A stretch of DNA of 64,000 nucleotides from Treponema sp. OMZ 838 (GCF_000775995.1 NZ_CP009227.1:620001-684000), one strand, 5' to 3'. Positions 9,200-16,904 are shown, counted from the first letter of the stretch. Notes: generated by a model from the sequence alone, not told the origin. Made by a program: numbers and translations.

Positions 9200-10255
9200 G
9201 AAAATTATAATAAATCCGCGAGCGGACAGGGCGAGGCGCTTTTTGTCTGCGGCGGATGCAATGCAAAAATCGGCGCCGGTGTTTTGAGCGCCTTACTGAA
9301 AGCACTCCCCAAGACTTCACACGAAGGATTATTGGTCGGCTTTGACAGCTCCGATGATGCGGCTGTTATTCAGCTGACACCCGATATAGCGGTCATCCAG
9401 ACCCTTGATTTTTTCCCGCCAATGGTAACCGATCCTACCCTTTTCGGGCAGATTGCAGCAGCGAATGCTTTAAGCGATGTGTACGCGATGGGAGGCGAGC
9501 CGGTATGTGCAATGAATATTGTCTGCTATCCTGAGGAAGCAACCCGCGATAATGCATACGCGGCGCTGCAAAGCATTTTAACCGGCGGAGCGGAAAAGGT
9601 AAAAGAAGCAGGCGCTGCGCTGGTGGGCGGGCATTCCATTCACGACCCCAAAATAAAATACGGACTTTCCGTGATGGGAACAATACACCCTGAGCGCATT
9701 TGGCGGAACAACACCCCGCAGGCGGGAGATGTGTTATTTTTAACCAAAAAACTGGGGATCGGGATTATCACCACCGCCTACAGCGCAGGAGAAGTCCCCC
9801 GTTCTGCCTTTGACGAAGCCGCTGCCTCAATGACCTACCTCAATAAGTACGCAGCCGAGGTTCTCCGGAAGTTTACCGTTCATGCCTGCACTGATGTAAC
9901 CGGTTTCGGCTTGAGCGGACACCTTTCGGAAATGACCGGCACGGATTTTACCGCCCGCCTTGACGCAAACCGTATTCCTTATATCGAGGCAGCGTATCAG
10001 GCAGCCGGTGAATTTTTGCTTACCGCCGGCGGACAGCGGAACCGGAACTTTGCCCAAGGAAAAATTCACTTCGGCATAAAAGATTTTGCGCTCGAAGAAA
10101 TCATCTTTGACCCGCAAACCTCAGGCGGTTTGCTCTTTGCCGTCAGCCCTGCCGAAGCGGAAAAAATCAGACCAGCCTTTGCCGAGGCAGGCATCAGTCT
10201 ATTCCAAATCGGTGCCATTGAACCGCGTGCGGATTATCCGATTGTGGTGAGATAA
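9197..10255 (+). CDS. selD: Selenide, water dikinase (selenophosphate synthetase)
   Basis: SelD makes selenophosphate from selenide and ATP, the selenium donor for selenocysteine, seleno-tRNA and the labile selenium cofactor of some molybdenum hydroxylases. The glycine-rich N-terminal loop GGCNAKIGAG has the catalytic Cys (residue 21 from the chosen start) and the Lys three residues on; it is Cys, not selenocysteine. AIRS-family signatures follow: DDAAVI, the ALSDVYAMGG segment, GGHSIHDPKIKYGLSVMG and DPQTSGGLL. The open frame extends back to 9011, but that part is translated hairpin repeat. The GTG at 9197 gives 352 residues, the usual length, and lies at the predicted transcription start. 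It opens the selenium operon continued by yedF at 11060. Confidence 0.93.
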   Translation: MENYNKSASGQGEALFVCGGCNAKIGAGVLSALLKALPKTSHEGLLVGFDSSDDAAVIQLTPDIAVIQTLDFFPPMVTDPTLFGQIAAANALSDVYAMGGEPVCAMNIVCYPEEATRDNAYAALQSILTGGAEKVKEAGAALVGGHSIHDPKIKYGLSVMGTIHPERIWRNNTPQAGDVLFLTKKLGIGIITTAYSAGEVPRSAFDEAAASMTYLNKYAAEVLRKFTVHACTDVTGFGLSGHLSEMTGTDFTARLDANRIPYIEAAYQAAGEFLLTAGGQRNRNFAQGKIHFGIKDFALEEIIFDPQTSGGLLFAVSPAEAEKIRPAFAEAGISLFQIGAIEPRADYPIVVR

Positions 10256-10284
10256 TGGTTACTTAGTATCTATGGAGGAAAATG
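10221..10284 (+). repeat. Left direct repeat flanking the toxin-antitoxin insertion
   Basis: The last 35 bases of selD plus its downstream ribosome-binding region recur almost unchanged at 10997-11059. The match covers AACCGCGTGCGGATTATCCG, the selD stop, ATAATGGTTAC and CTATGGAGG. It ends in a now useless GGAGGAAAATG that in the right copy serves yedF. Confidence 0.93.
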
Positions 10285-10299
10285 CTTACAAGATTAACA

Positions 10300-10334
10300 T
10301 TGACAAATAATTGGTATCATATATAATACCAATT
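10300..10334 (+). promoter_or_regulatory. Promoter and inverted-repeat operator of the PIN/RHH module
   Basis: TTGACA (10300-10305), 16-base spacer, TATAAT (10322-10327). A perfect 9-bp inverted repeat, AATTGGTAT / ATACCAATT at 10309-10334, overlaps the -10 box and ends immediately before the toxin ATG. This is the expected position for autorepression by the ribbon-helix-helix antitoxin. The predicted transcription start falls at the ATG, so the message would be leaderless. Confidence 0.7.
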
Positions 10335-10766
10335 ATGGATGTTCCAATAGTCGTTATAGATACAAATGTTATGCTATCGGCATTAAAAAGTGTAAATGGA
10401 AAGTCAAATCAGTTATTACAAGAAATCGGTACCGGTAGATTTGATTTTGCTATTTCAGTTCCGCTTATTTTAGAATATGAAGCAGTTTTGAAAAAACACT
10501 TAAATAGAGCATACTATTCCGATGCTGATATTAATGATTTTTTAAATTATATATGTCAGATTGGAAAGCATATAAAACTATTCTATTTGTGGCGGCCATA
10601 TTTAAGAGATGGCTTTGATGATCATATTTTGGAGCTTGCGATTCATTCAAACAGTGAGATGATAATAACATTTAATAAAAAAGATTTCAAAGAAGCGGAA
10701 CAGTTAGGAATCGTTGCGCTAACACCGCGGGAATTTATGGATATATTAAATGGAGGTCAAAAATGA
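10335..10766 (+). CDS. PIN-domain toxin (TIGR00305-type)
   Basis: A 143-residue PIN nuclease. The first acidic residue is in VVIDTNVMLSAL (Asp near residue 8), a conserved Glu in ILEYEAVL near 53, and the C-terminal acidic pair in DGFDDHILELA and TFNKKDF, the usual Mg-binding set of PIN RNases. The ATG at 10335 follows directly after the operator. It overlaps the antitoxin start by four bases (ATGA). Toxin-first order is normal for this subgroup of PIN toxins and opposite to classical vapBC. It interrupts the selenium operon and is bounded by direct repeats, so it is an insertion. The target RNA is unknown. Confidence 0.88.
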   Translation: MDVPIVVIDTNVMLSALKSVNGKSNQLLQEIGTGRFDFAISVPLILEYEAVLKKHLNRAYYSDADINDFLNYICQIGKHIKLFYLWRPYLRDGFDDHILELAIHSNSEMIITFNKKDFKEAEQLGIVALTPREFMDILNGGQK

Positions 10767-10996
10767 GCACATTGAGTATTAGAATCCCGGATTCATATCA
10801 CACAATGATAAAAGAAGTTGCTAAAATCGATAACATTTCAATAAATCAATTTATTGCCGCTGCAATAGGAGAAAAATTATCGGCACTACAAACGGAACAG
10901 TATATTGAGCAACGGGCAAAAAACGGATCGCGAGAAAAGTTTTTAGCTGTTTTACAAAAAGCTCCTAACAGCAAACCTGAAGAATGTGATGTATAA
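10763..10996 (+). CDS. Ribbon-helix-helix antitoxin
   Basis: A 77-residue protein with a short beta-strand TLSIRIPDSYH followed by two helices (MIKEVAKIDNISINQFI, AAAIGEKLSAL), the RHH fold used by HicB/CopG-type antitoxins to bind operator DNA. The acidic, flexible C-terminus (SKPEECDV) is the likely toxin-binding part. It is translationally coupled to the PIN gene by an ATGA overlap. It probably binds the inverted repeat at 10309-10334. Its stop is directly followed by the right direct repeat. Confidence 0.88.
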   Translation: MSTLSIRIPDSYHTMIKEVAKIDNISINQFIAAAIGEKLSALQTEQYIEQRAKNGSREKFLAVLQKAPNSKPEECDV

Positions 10997-11059
10997 AACC
11001 GCGTGCGGATTATCCGATTGTGGTGAAATAATGGTTACCAATATCTATGGAGGGAAATG
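10997..11059 (+). repeat. Right direct repeat flanking the toxin-antitoxin insertion
   Basis: A 63-base copy of the selD 3' end and selD-yedF spacer, matching 10221-10284 with only a few changes. It includes a decayed selD tail that is no longer translated and the intact yedF ribosome-binding site GGAGGG. Confidence 0.93.
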
Positions 11060-11662
11060 ATGATTGAAGTAAATGCGATGGGCAAAGTGTGTCCCATTCC
11101 CGTCATTATGACGAAAAAAGTATTGCGCGAAAACACTGCAGGAGAAAACATCCTGATACGGGTGGATAACGAAATTGCGACTCAGAACCTGACCAAGATG
11201 GCAGGGCAGCTGAATATCAAAGCAAGCGTTACCAAGCTGAACGATGCGGAATATACCGTACTCTACGACTTTCAAGGCTGCGAGGCTTGTGCTATTTTGA
11301 ACGACACAAGCGTGTTGGAACAAGGCGCTGACGAATATGTTGTGGTAATCAATTCTGATAAGATGGGCACCGGTGATGAAGGCTTCGGCACAAAGCTGTT
11401 GGAAAACTTTGTGTATGCGCTGACTGAACAGGATCGCATTCCTAAAATGGTGGTAATGTATAACTCCGGTGTCCGCCTTGCAACCGAGAACGAAAAAACC
11501 GTCAACGATTTAAAAACCTTGCAGGAAAAGGGGACGGAAGTGCTTGCGTGCGGGCTGTGTTTGGATTTCTACGGCTTAAAAGAGAAACTGCAGGTCGGTT
11601 CGGCTACCAACATGTACCGTATTACGGAAATTATGCGTACCAATAAGGTCGTAAAGCCCTAA
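11060..11662 (+). CDS. yedF: Selenium-metabolism protein YedF (TusA + DsrE-like domains)
   Basis: A 200-residue two-domain protein. The N-terminal TusA-like domain has the CPIP motif at residues 11-14, whose Cys carries persulfide or perselenide in this family. The C-terminal half (VVINSDKMGTGDEGFG, the VLACGLCLDFYG segment with two Cys) is DsrE/DsrF-like. YedF occurs with selD, DUF3343 and the EF2568-type desulfurase in genomes that use selenium, and is thought to carry sulfur or selenium. The ATG at 11060 has GGAGGG five bases upstream; the ATG at 11057 is too close to it. Before the toxin-antitoxin insertion this gene directly followed selD. Confidence 0.9.
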   Translation: MIEVNAMGKVCPIPVIMTKKVLRENTAGENILIRVDNEIATQNLTKMAGQLNIKASVTKLNDAEYTVLYDFQGCEACAILNDTSVLEQGADEYVVVINSDKMGTGDEGFGTKLLENFVYALTEQDRIPKMVVMYNSGVRLATENEKTVNDLKTLQEKGTEVLACGLCLDFYGLKEKLQVGSATNMYRITEIMRTNKVVKP

Positions 11663-11665
11663 GTT

Positions 11666-11935
11666 ATGCAGAACGAAGTATTTTGCGTTATTTCATTTGA
11701 TAGTACTCATCAGGCAATCGCAGCGGAAATGGCAGTGACCGGTCTATCCGGCGCCCGCCTGATCCCGCTCCCTCCGGAAATTTCAGAAGGCTGCGGCATG
11801 GCGCTGCGGGTCAACCGTGAAGATGCTGAAAAAGCGGTTGACTTATTAAAAACAAGCGGAGCCGCGTATCAGGATGTGTATACCCTTACCGTCCACGGTG
11901 CAGACAGAACCGCGGTGAAGATGTCTGGGAAATAG
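11666..11935 (+). CDS. DUF3343 putative Se/S carrier
   Basis: An 89-residue protein that starts three bases after the yedF stop. It has the alternating pattern of the DUF3343 family: CVISFDSTHQAIAAEMAV, then GARLIPLPPEISEGCGMALR with a conserved Cys in SEGCGMALR. DUF3343 proteins are fused or adjacent to YedF, and are suggested to shuttle sulfur or selenium from the desulfurase. It lies between yedF and the cysteine desulfurase in one transcription unit. The role is inferred from neighbours. Confidence 0.82.
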   Translation: MQNEVFCVISFDSTHQAIAAEMAVTGLSGARLIPLPPEISEGCGMALRVNREDAEKAVDLLKTSGAAYQDVYTLTVHGADRTAVKMSGK

Positions 11936-11952
11936 TCAGAAGGGTAAGTAGT

Positions 11953-13098
11953 ATGATTTATTTTGATAACAGTGCGACAACGCTCCATAAGCCCGACAGT
12001 GTTGCGGACGCAGTGTATAACGCGATTGCCTCTCAGCAGTTTGCAAATCCGGGACGTGCTGCGCATAAAACCGCCCATGCGGCGCTCGCCTCTTTGTATA
12101 AAACCCGTGTTGCCGTTGCCCGTATTTTCCATATAACAGACCCGCTGCAAGTTGCACTGTGCCAAAATGCAACGGCAGCTTTGAACCTCGTGCTCAAAAG
12201 TTTGTTCGGAGCAGGCGATCACCTCATTACCACTGCACTCGAGCATAACTCCGTCTTGCGTCCGCTCTATCAGCTGGAAAATCAGGGGGCGGAGCTTTCG
12301 ATTATCGGCTTTGACCTTGAAACAGGCGAACTTGACTATACGGCAATGGAAGCACAGATACGGAGCAATACCAAGGCGATTATTGTTACCGCCTGCTCCA
12401 ATGTTATCGGCGCCGTTCCCGATATGCAGAGAATTTACGGCTTATGCAGAAAGAATGGGTTGACGCTGATTATCGATGCATCCCAAAGCGCCGGCACCAT
12501 GCCGATGGATATTTCGCAGTATGAACAAACCATTGTCTGTTTTACCGGACACAAGGGGTTGTATGGCCCGCAGGGTACCGGCGGCATCGTCGTGAACGGC
12601 GACTTTGCTTTTAAGCCGGTGTTTTCCGGCGGCAGCGGCATTCATTCTTTTGACAAAACACACCCCGCAACAATGCCTGATGTCTTTGAAGCCGGTACCA
12701 TGAATGTGCCTTCCTTTGCGGGACTGACGGCAGGATGTGCATATATCGAACAGCTTGGACAAGAGAACGCCGCTGCGTATTTAGCAAAGCTGCGCGCATA
12801 CTTTTTCAAGCTCGCTGCAGACCTTCCATTTATCACGCTCTATGCACCGAACGTACAAAATGCCGGTCCTGTTATCGGGCTGAACATTGGAACCGTGCCG
12901 TCTTCTGAAGTGAGCCGCCTCCTTGATGAACGATACGGCATTGCAACCCGTCCGGGTGCCCACTGCGCTCCGCTTGTGCACCAGAGCTATAAAACGGAAG
13001 CGCAAGGGATTGTCCGCTTCAGCTTTTCTACGTTTAATACGACGGAAGAGATAGAGGCGGCCGTGGACGCTCTTGGGGCCATCAGCGAGTCCTTTTGA
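11953..13098 (+). CDS. Cysteine desulfurase family protein (EF2568-like, selenium-linked)
   Basis: A 381-residue class-V PLP aminotransferase. It begins MIYFDNSATT; the PLP-binding Lys201 is in CFTGHKGLYGPQG, and the candidate persulfide Cys338 in RPGAHCAPLVH. It is the subfamily (EF2568-like) that accompanies yedF and selD in organisms with selenium-dependent molybdenum hydroxylases. It probably mobilises selenium or sulfur from (seleno)cysteine and passes it to the DUF3343/YedF carriers and SelD. It is the last gene of the selenium operon; a long hairpin-repeat block follows. Confidence 0.9.
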   Translation: MIYFDNSATTLHKPDSVADAVYNAIASQQFANPGRAAHKTAHAALASLYKTRVAVARIFHITDPLQVALCQNATAALNLVLKSLFGAGDHLITTALEHNSVLRPLYQLENQGAELSIIGFDLETGELDYTAMEAQIRSNTKAIIVTACSNVIGAVPDMQRIYGLCRKNGLTLIIDASQSAGTMPMDISQYEQTIVCFTGHKGLYGPQGTGGIVVNGDFAFKPVFSGGSGIHSFDKTHPATMPDVFEAGTMNVPSFAGLTAGCAYIEQLGQENAAAYLAKLRAYFFKLAADLPFITLYAPNVQNAGPVIGLNIGTVPSSEVSRLLDERYGIATRPGAHCAPLVHQSYKTEAQGIVRFSFSTFNTTEEIEAAVDALGAISESF

Positions 13099-13795
13099 AA
13101 TATACGGTGCATCTGCGTTGTCGCTTCACAAAAAACAGTCCTCGACGTACAACAAGTACGCCTGCGGGTGTTTTTTGTGCGCTCCTAGCATCTACACCGT
13201 CTATTTCAAAAGGCTTACGGAAGAGCTTTTTTCAGAACGGACAGGGATGTCCGTGGTTTCAAGCAGTAGCAATGTTTTTGTGCAGCAAAAACTCGCGTCC
13301 AGAAGTGTACACGGATGTACACTTCTGGACAGGCTATTTCAAAAGGCTTACGGAAAATGTGTTTTCAAAAGCGGTAGAGGTGTGTGCATCTACTTCGTGC
13401 TGCACAAAAATAAATACTTGACGTTTCAAAACGGACAGGGATGTCCGTGGTTCTACGCAGTAGCGATGTTTTTGCGCAGCAAAAACTCGCGTTCAAAAAT
13501 TGACAAGGAGGTCAATTTTTGAACTTGGCACGGATGCCACTGGTTCCACTCAGAAGCGAGTTTGTTTACAAACTCGTAGCCCAAAATGAACATCCGTGTT
13601 CATTTTGGGCGAGGATGTCCGTGGTTCCACTCAGAAGCGACGTTTTTGCTTCGCAAAAACTCGCGTCCAGAAGTGTACACGGATGTACACTTCTGGACAG
13701 GCTATTTCAAAAGGCTTACGGAGAGTATGTTTTCAAAAGCGGTAGCGGTGTGTGCATCTACTTCGTGCTGCACAAAAAGGATCGGTACGGGATTT
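13099..13795 (+). repeat. Block of modular hairpin repeats
   Basis: About 700 bases without a credible gene. Hairpins in order: CACAAAAAAC../..GTTTTTTGTG (13118-13174); GGACA-GGGA-TGTCC (13234-13258); a 15-bp stem, GTCCAGAAGTGTACA, around loop CGGA (13297-13330); GGACA-GGGA-TGTCC again (13431-13452); the GTTCAAAAATTGAC stem (13490-13523); a 14-bp GCCCAAAATGAACA stem around TCCG (13579-13610); and a second exact copy of the GTCCAGAAGTGTACA hairpin (13665-13698). GTTTTTGC/GCAAAAAC spacers and the phrase CTATTTCAAAAGGCTTACGG (three times) connect them. Frames running through it are translated repeats. Confidence 0.88.
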
Positions 13796-13803
13796 AGCTT
13801 GTA

Positions 13804-15426
13804 TCACCGCAGCTCTACTTTCCACTCTTTGATGGTACGCTTTTCTTCATCAAATCCTGCACCGATGAGCACAATCTTTTTCCCGTCTGCCTTGTGCTGT
13901 GCAGCATAACCGTTCTTTTTTATCTGCACGAGGGCATCTTCTGCGCTACCGTTACCGGAGAGCTTAAACTCAAAGACATAGATGCTATCAGCAGTCGTAA
14001 CTATACAATCGGCCCGACCAGTTGAACAATGCACCTCTGTCTGTACAAACTGCCCCATCAGCGCAAAGACGAGATACACTGCTGTTTGGTAGTTCTGCTC
14101 CCGCAGTTTCAGGTTTTCTGCGGTGAAGTTGTCATATGGAATACTTGAGATAATCGCTTGCATCCGCTCCATAAACTCATCCACTTTGCCATTACGGATG
14201 TCCTGTACAAAGCGTCCTATCCATACCCCTGTTTGACCGAACGGTATATCGGAGTATGCCGGTAACAGGTTTTGTAAAAAACCGTACCGTACCTCATCAT
14301 TCGGAAACCCCAGCTGATACAGCCTCAAATCGTTGATATATCTCTTGATAGTTAAATACCCTGCTTGAAACAGGATAGGCAACGTATCTTGTGCTACTGC
14401 CCGGTAGGTTTGCAAGCCATCCTCATCAAGTTCAACTTTTCCGTCCAGATCGGGGATATAATAATGCGCTTCTTTTAAAAAGTTGACTAAGAAAGTCGGC
14501 GTTCCCGTACCGAACCAGTAACTTTTTAGCTCTTTATCATCAAAAGCATTGAGAATGCTATAGGGATTATACATTCCTTCCCCTGCCGGATGGAACAGAT
14601 AGCCGTCATACCATTGCTTTAGGGCTGCAAGTGCCTGCGGATAGTCGAGCTTTTGTTTTTCTGCAAGTGCTTGTATCTCCGGTTGAAAATTTGTTTCAAG
14701 CTCTGTTTGACTCATACCGCAAATGCCAGCATAGGTTTCATTGAGGCTGATATCTTTGAGATTATTCAAATCGCTAAAAATACTGATCTTGCTAAACTTG
14801 GTAACACCAGTGAGAAAGGCAAAGCGGATATATTCATCACAGGTTTTAATCACCGAGTAAAATGCTTTGAGCGTATTACGGTAGTGTTCATTCAGCTCTT
14901 CATTTATTCCCATCGTTTGTAAAAGCGGTTTATCGTATTCGTCTACAAGAATAACTACCTGCTTGCCGGTTTGTTGATAGGCAGCCTTTATCAGCCGTTC
15001 AAAACGTGAGGCAAAAAACGGCTTTTCCTCTTTTGCAACGAGTATACCGTATAGGCTTTCCTGCTCCTTTAATAAAGAATCGAGCCGTTCGCTCAAAGCT
15101 TCGCTTTCAAGATACTGTCCAATATTAAAGTCAAAATACAGCACCGAATATGCTTGCCACGGGGTTCGGTTTTCTTGTGCAGCCTGCTCCTCTTCTGCTT
15201 TTTCAAGATACAAACCTTTAAACAGCTCTTTTTGCCCGCGGAAATATGCCGCTAAGGTTGAAAGAAAGAGGCTCTTACCAAATCGCCGCGGACGGCTGAG
15301 GAAATACACCTTACTGCTGTTTGCTAACCGAAAAAGGTATTCCGTTTTATCCACATAAAGGAAACCCTTTTCCCGTAAATCTTTAAAGCTCTGCACGCCG
15401 AGCGGCAGTTTGCGGGTAATGTTCAT
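13804..15426 (-). CDS. AAA-ATPase-like / PD-(D/E)XK nuclease-like protein (DUF1703 type)
   Basis: A 540-residue protein of the AAA-ATPase-like plus PDDEXK_9 architecture that is numerous in spirochaetes and Bacteroidetes. The start LPLGVQSFKDLREKG..YVDKTEYL is diagnostic. A Walker A-like RPRRFGKSLF is near residue 48, and VILVDEYDKPLL (Walker B) near 160. The C-terminal nuclease-like core has DCIVTT..YVFEFKLSG (D..ExK) near residue 480. The function of the family is unknown; suggestions include mobile or toxin-like elements. It faces the repeat block and stands alone. Confidence 0.9.
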   Translation of the reverse strand: MNITRKLPLGVQSFKDLREKGFLYVDKTEYLFRLANSSKVYFLSRPRRFGKSLFLSTLAAYFRGQKELFKGLYLEKAEEEQAAQENRTPWQAYSVLYFDFNIGQYLESEALSERLDSLLKEQESLYGILVAKEEKPFFASRFERLIKAAYQQTGKQVVILVDEYDKPLLQTMGINEELNEHYRNTLKAFYSVIKTCDEYIRFAFLTGVTKFSKISIFSDLNNLKDISLNETYAGICGMSQTELETNFQPEIQALAEKQKLDYPQALAALKQWYDGYLFHPAGEGMYNPYSILNAFDDKELKSYWFGTGTPTFLVNFLKEAHYYIPDLDGKVELDEDGLQTYRAVAQDTLPILFQAGYLTIKRYINDLRLYQLGFPNDEVRYGFLQNLLPAYSDIPFGQTGVWIGRFVQDIRNGKVDEFMERMQAIISSIPYDNFTAENLKLREQNYQTAVYLVFALMGQFVQTEVHCSTGRADCIVTTADSIYVFEFKLSGNGSAEDALVQIKKNGYAAQHKADGKKIVLIGAGFDEEKRTIKEWKVELR

Positions 15427-15478
15427 AGCAATAGTATAGCAGGGTTATCATCTTTTGCAAATATACGGCACATCTACC

Positions 15479-15510
15479 GTCAAAACTATACATCCGTGTA
15501 TAGTTTTGAC
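15479..15510 (+). repeat. Isolated member of the hairpin family
   Basis: A perfect 14-bp stem, GTCAAAACTATACA / TGTATAGTTTTGAC, around the loop TCCG, lying between the AAA gene and the BMP promoter. The surrounding ATACGGCACATCTACCG resembles the text at 13100 and 37235, so it belongs to the same family with yet another stem sequence. Confidence 0.8.
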
Positions 15511-15603
15511 TACGAGATGGCGGTAGTTCCCAGCAGCGACATACGGTCTGAGATATTCAAAAAACTCTGATGCGGTTATCCTATAAAAGAATATATTAAC
15601 GAT

Positions 15604-15632
15604 TTGACACGGTATTTTTATTGGGGTATACT
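15604..15632 (+). promoter_or_regulatory. Predicted promoter of the BMP/ABC nucleoside operon
   Basis: A consensus TTGACA (15604-15609), 17-base spacer and TATACT (15627-15632), followed by a GAGGAGG ribosome-binding site (15647-15653) eight bases before the ATG at 15661. No riboswitch fold was recognised between promoter and start. Confidence 0.75.
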
Positions 15633-15660
15633 TAATAAACTTATTTGAGGAGGCGCAAAT

Positions 15661-16752
15661 ATGCGAAAAATAAGCTTTAAAACAGTAATGGGAACAGCCA
15701 TGCTGGTATTCAGTGCCTTTGTCATTTGCTCATGTACAAAGAGCGAAGAACCGGCAAAGAAAGCTATGAAAGTCGGTATGGTTACCGATGCGGGAACGAT
15801 TGATGATAAATCATTCAATCAGGGGACATGGGAAGGCATTATCCGTGCAAAAGAAGAACTCGGCGTTGAAATTAAATACTTAAAGCCGGTCGGAACAACT
15901 GAAGCGGACTATGTAAAAGAAATTTCCAACCTTTATGATTCAGGGTATAAATTCATCGTTTGCCCCGGATTCAAGTTTGAAACTGCAATTTTCAAGGCTC
16001 AGACAAAATATCCTGATGCAAAGCTCGTTATCATCGACGGTAACGCTCACCCCGCCGATTCGTATGACGCTCAAAACGGTCCGAATACCATCGGTATTCT
16101 TTTTGCCGAACAGGAAGCAGGTTTCACAGCAGGTCTTGCCGCAGCACTTCAGTTAAAAGAAGGCCGCTTCGGATTTATCGGCGGTATGGAAATTCCGGCT
16201 GTCCAGAAGTTTAACTGGGGATGGCAGCAGGGTATCAAATACGCCAATGAAAATCTCGGAACAAACATCGAAATGCATCCGGAAGATTTCGTATATCAGG
16301 GAACATTCAGCGACATTGCGGCAGGCCAGCAGATCGCAGCTTCTATGTTTGACCGCGGTGTTACCTGTATCCACGCAGCAGCAGGCGGTGTCGGCGTTGG
16401 TGTTATCAACGAAGCGAAAGCACGCCGTCAGGTCGGAAAAGACGTATGGGTTGTCGGCGTTGACGTTAATCAGTATAACGAAGGCTTACTCCCCGATGGA
16501 AAGTCGATTATTCTAACCTCTGCAATGAAGTATGTAGACCGTGCATCCTATGATATGATCAAAGATGAACTCAACGGCAAATTCCAGGGAGGAACGACAC
16601 TTGTTTTAACTGCAAAAGAAGATGCGGTCGGTATTCCTGCTGAAAATCCCAACCTTTCCGATGATGTACAAAAGAAAGTAGATGAAATTTATCAGCAGAT
16701 CAAATCTAATGCTATCGTTGTTGCCGACAAGCAAGGCGATTTATTCCGTTAA
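15661..16752 (+). CDS. BMP-family purine-nucleoside-binding lipoprotein (TmpC/PnrA-like)
   Basis: A 363-residue lipoprotein. The signal ends FVICSC, with Cys25 the probable lipidated residue. The mature part starts KVGMVTDAGTIDDKSFNQG, the BMP/PnrA family hallmark, with the ligand-site Asp and Phe; EQEAGFTAGLAA and the GVDVNQYNE segment follow. In Treponema pallidum the homologue (TmpC/PnrA) binds purine nucleosides for an ABC importer. The downstream ATPase and permeases fit this. Two hairpins between it and the ATPase gene probably make the binding protein more abundant than the rest of the transporter. Confidence 0.93.
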   Translation: MRKISFKTVMGTAMLVFSAFVICSCTKSEEPAKKAMKVGMVTDAGTIDDKSFNQGTWEGIIRAKEELGVEIKYLKPVGTTEADYVKEISNLYDSGYKFIVCPGFKFETAIFKAQTKYPDAKLVIIDGNAHPADSYDAQNGPNTIGILFAEQEAGFTAGLAAALQLKEGRFGFIGGMEIPAVQKFNWGWQQGIKYANENLGTNIEMHPEDFVYQGTFSDIAAGQQIAASMFDRGVTCIHAAAGGVGVGVINEAKARRQVGKDVWVVGVDVNQYNEGLLPDGKSIILTSAMKYVDRASYDMIKDELNGKFQGGTTLVLTAKEDAVGIPAENPNLSDDVQKKVDEIYQQIKSNAIVVADKQGDLFR

Positions 16753-16774
16753 TCGATAAGCATTTCTTTTTGCG

Positions 16775-16817
16775 AATCCGAGGCTGTATGAATGTATACA
16801 CCTCGGATTTTTCTTTA
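16775..16817 (+). terminator. Terminator-like hairpin after the BMP gene
   Basis: AATCCGAGG (16775-16783) pairs perfectly with CCTCGGATT (16801-16809), followed by TTTCTTTAA. A classic intrinsic-terminator shape, probably leaky because the ABC genes follow without an obvious strong promoter. Confidence 0.8.
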
Positions 16818-16830
16818 ATTGTTTATAAGG

Positions 16831-16854
16831 AACCTCTGAAAACAGAGGTTTTTA
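16831..16854 (+). terminator. Second hairpin with U tract
   Basis: AACCTCTG-AAAA-CAGAGGTTTTT: an 8-bp stem, tetraloop and T run, 14 bases after the previous terminator. Tandem attenuation between the solute-binding protein and the membrane/ATPase genes. Confidence 0.75.
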
Positions 16855-16904
16855 ACACCAATAATTAGATAAAAGTTTACAGTGTAAATAAAGGAAGGCC
16901 TGAT

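Noticed and set aside
9197-10255. Selenocysteine (in-frame TGA) in SelD
   Set aside because: The catalytic position is a normal Cys codon and no SECIS-like hairpin was recognised after it.
13099-13795. CRISPR array
   Set aside because: Repeats are palindromic modules of different sequence without constant repeat/spacer periodicity, and no cas genes are nearby.
13073-13909. Several overlapping frames of 90-150 codons between the desulfurase and the AAA protein
   Set aside because: They are translations of the hairpin repeats: the same peptide phrases appear in more than one frame, there are no ribosome-binding sites, and no protein family is recognisable.
15633-15660. Purine riboswitch before the BMP gene
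   Set aside because: The leader between promoter and ribosome-binding site is too short to hold the purine aptamer.
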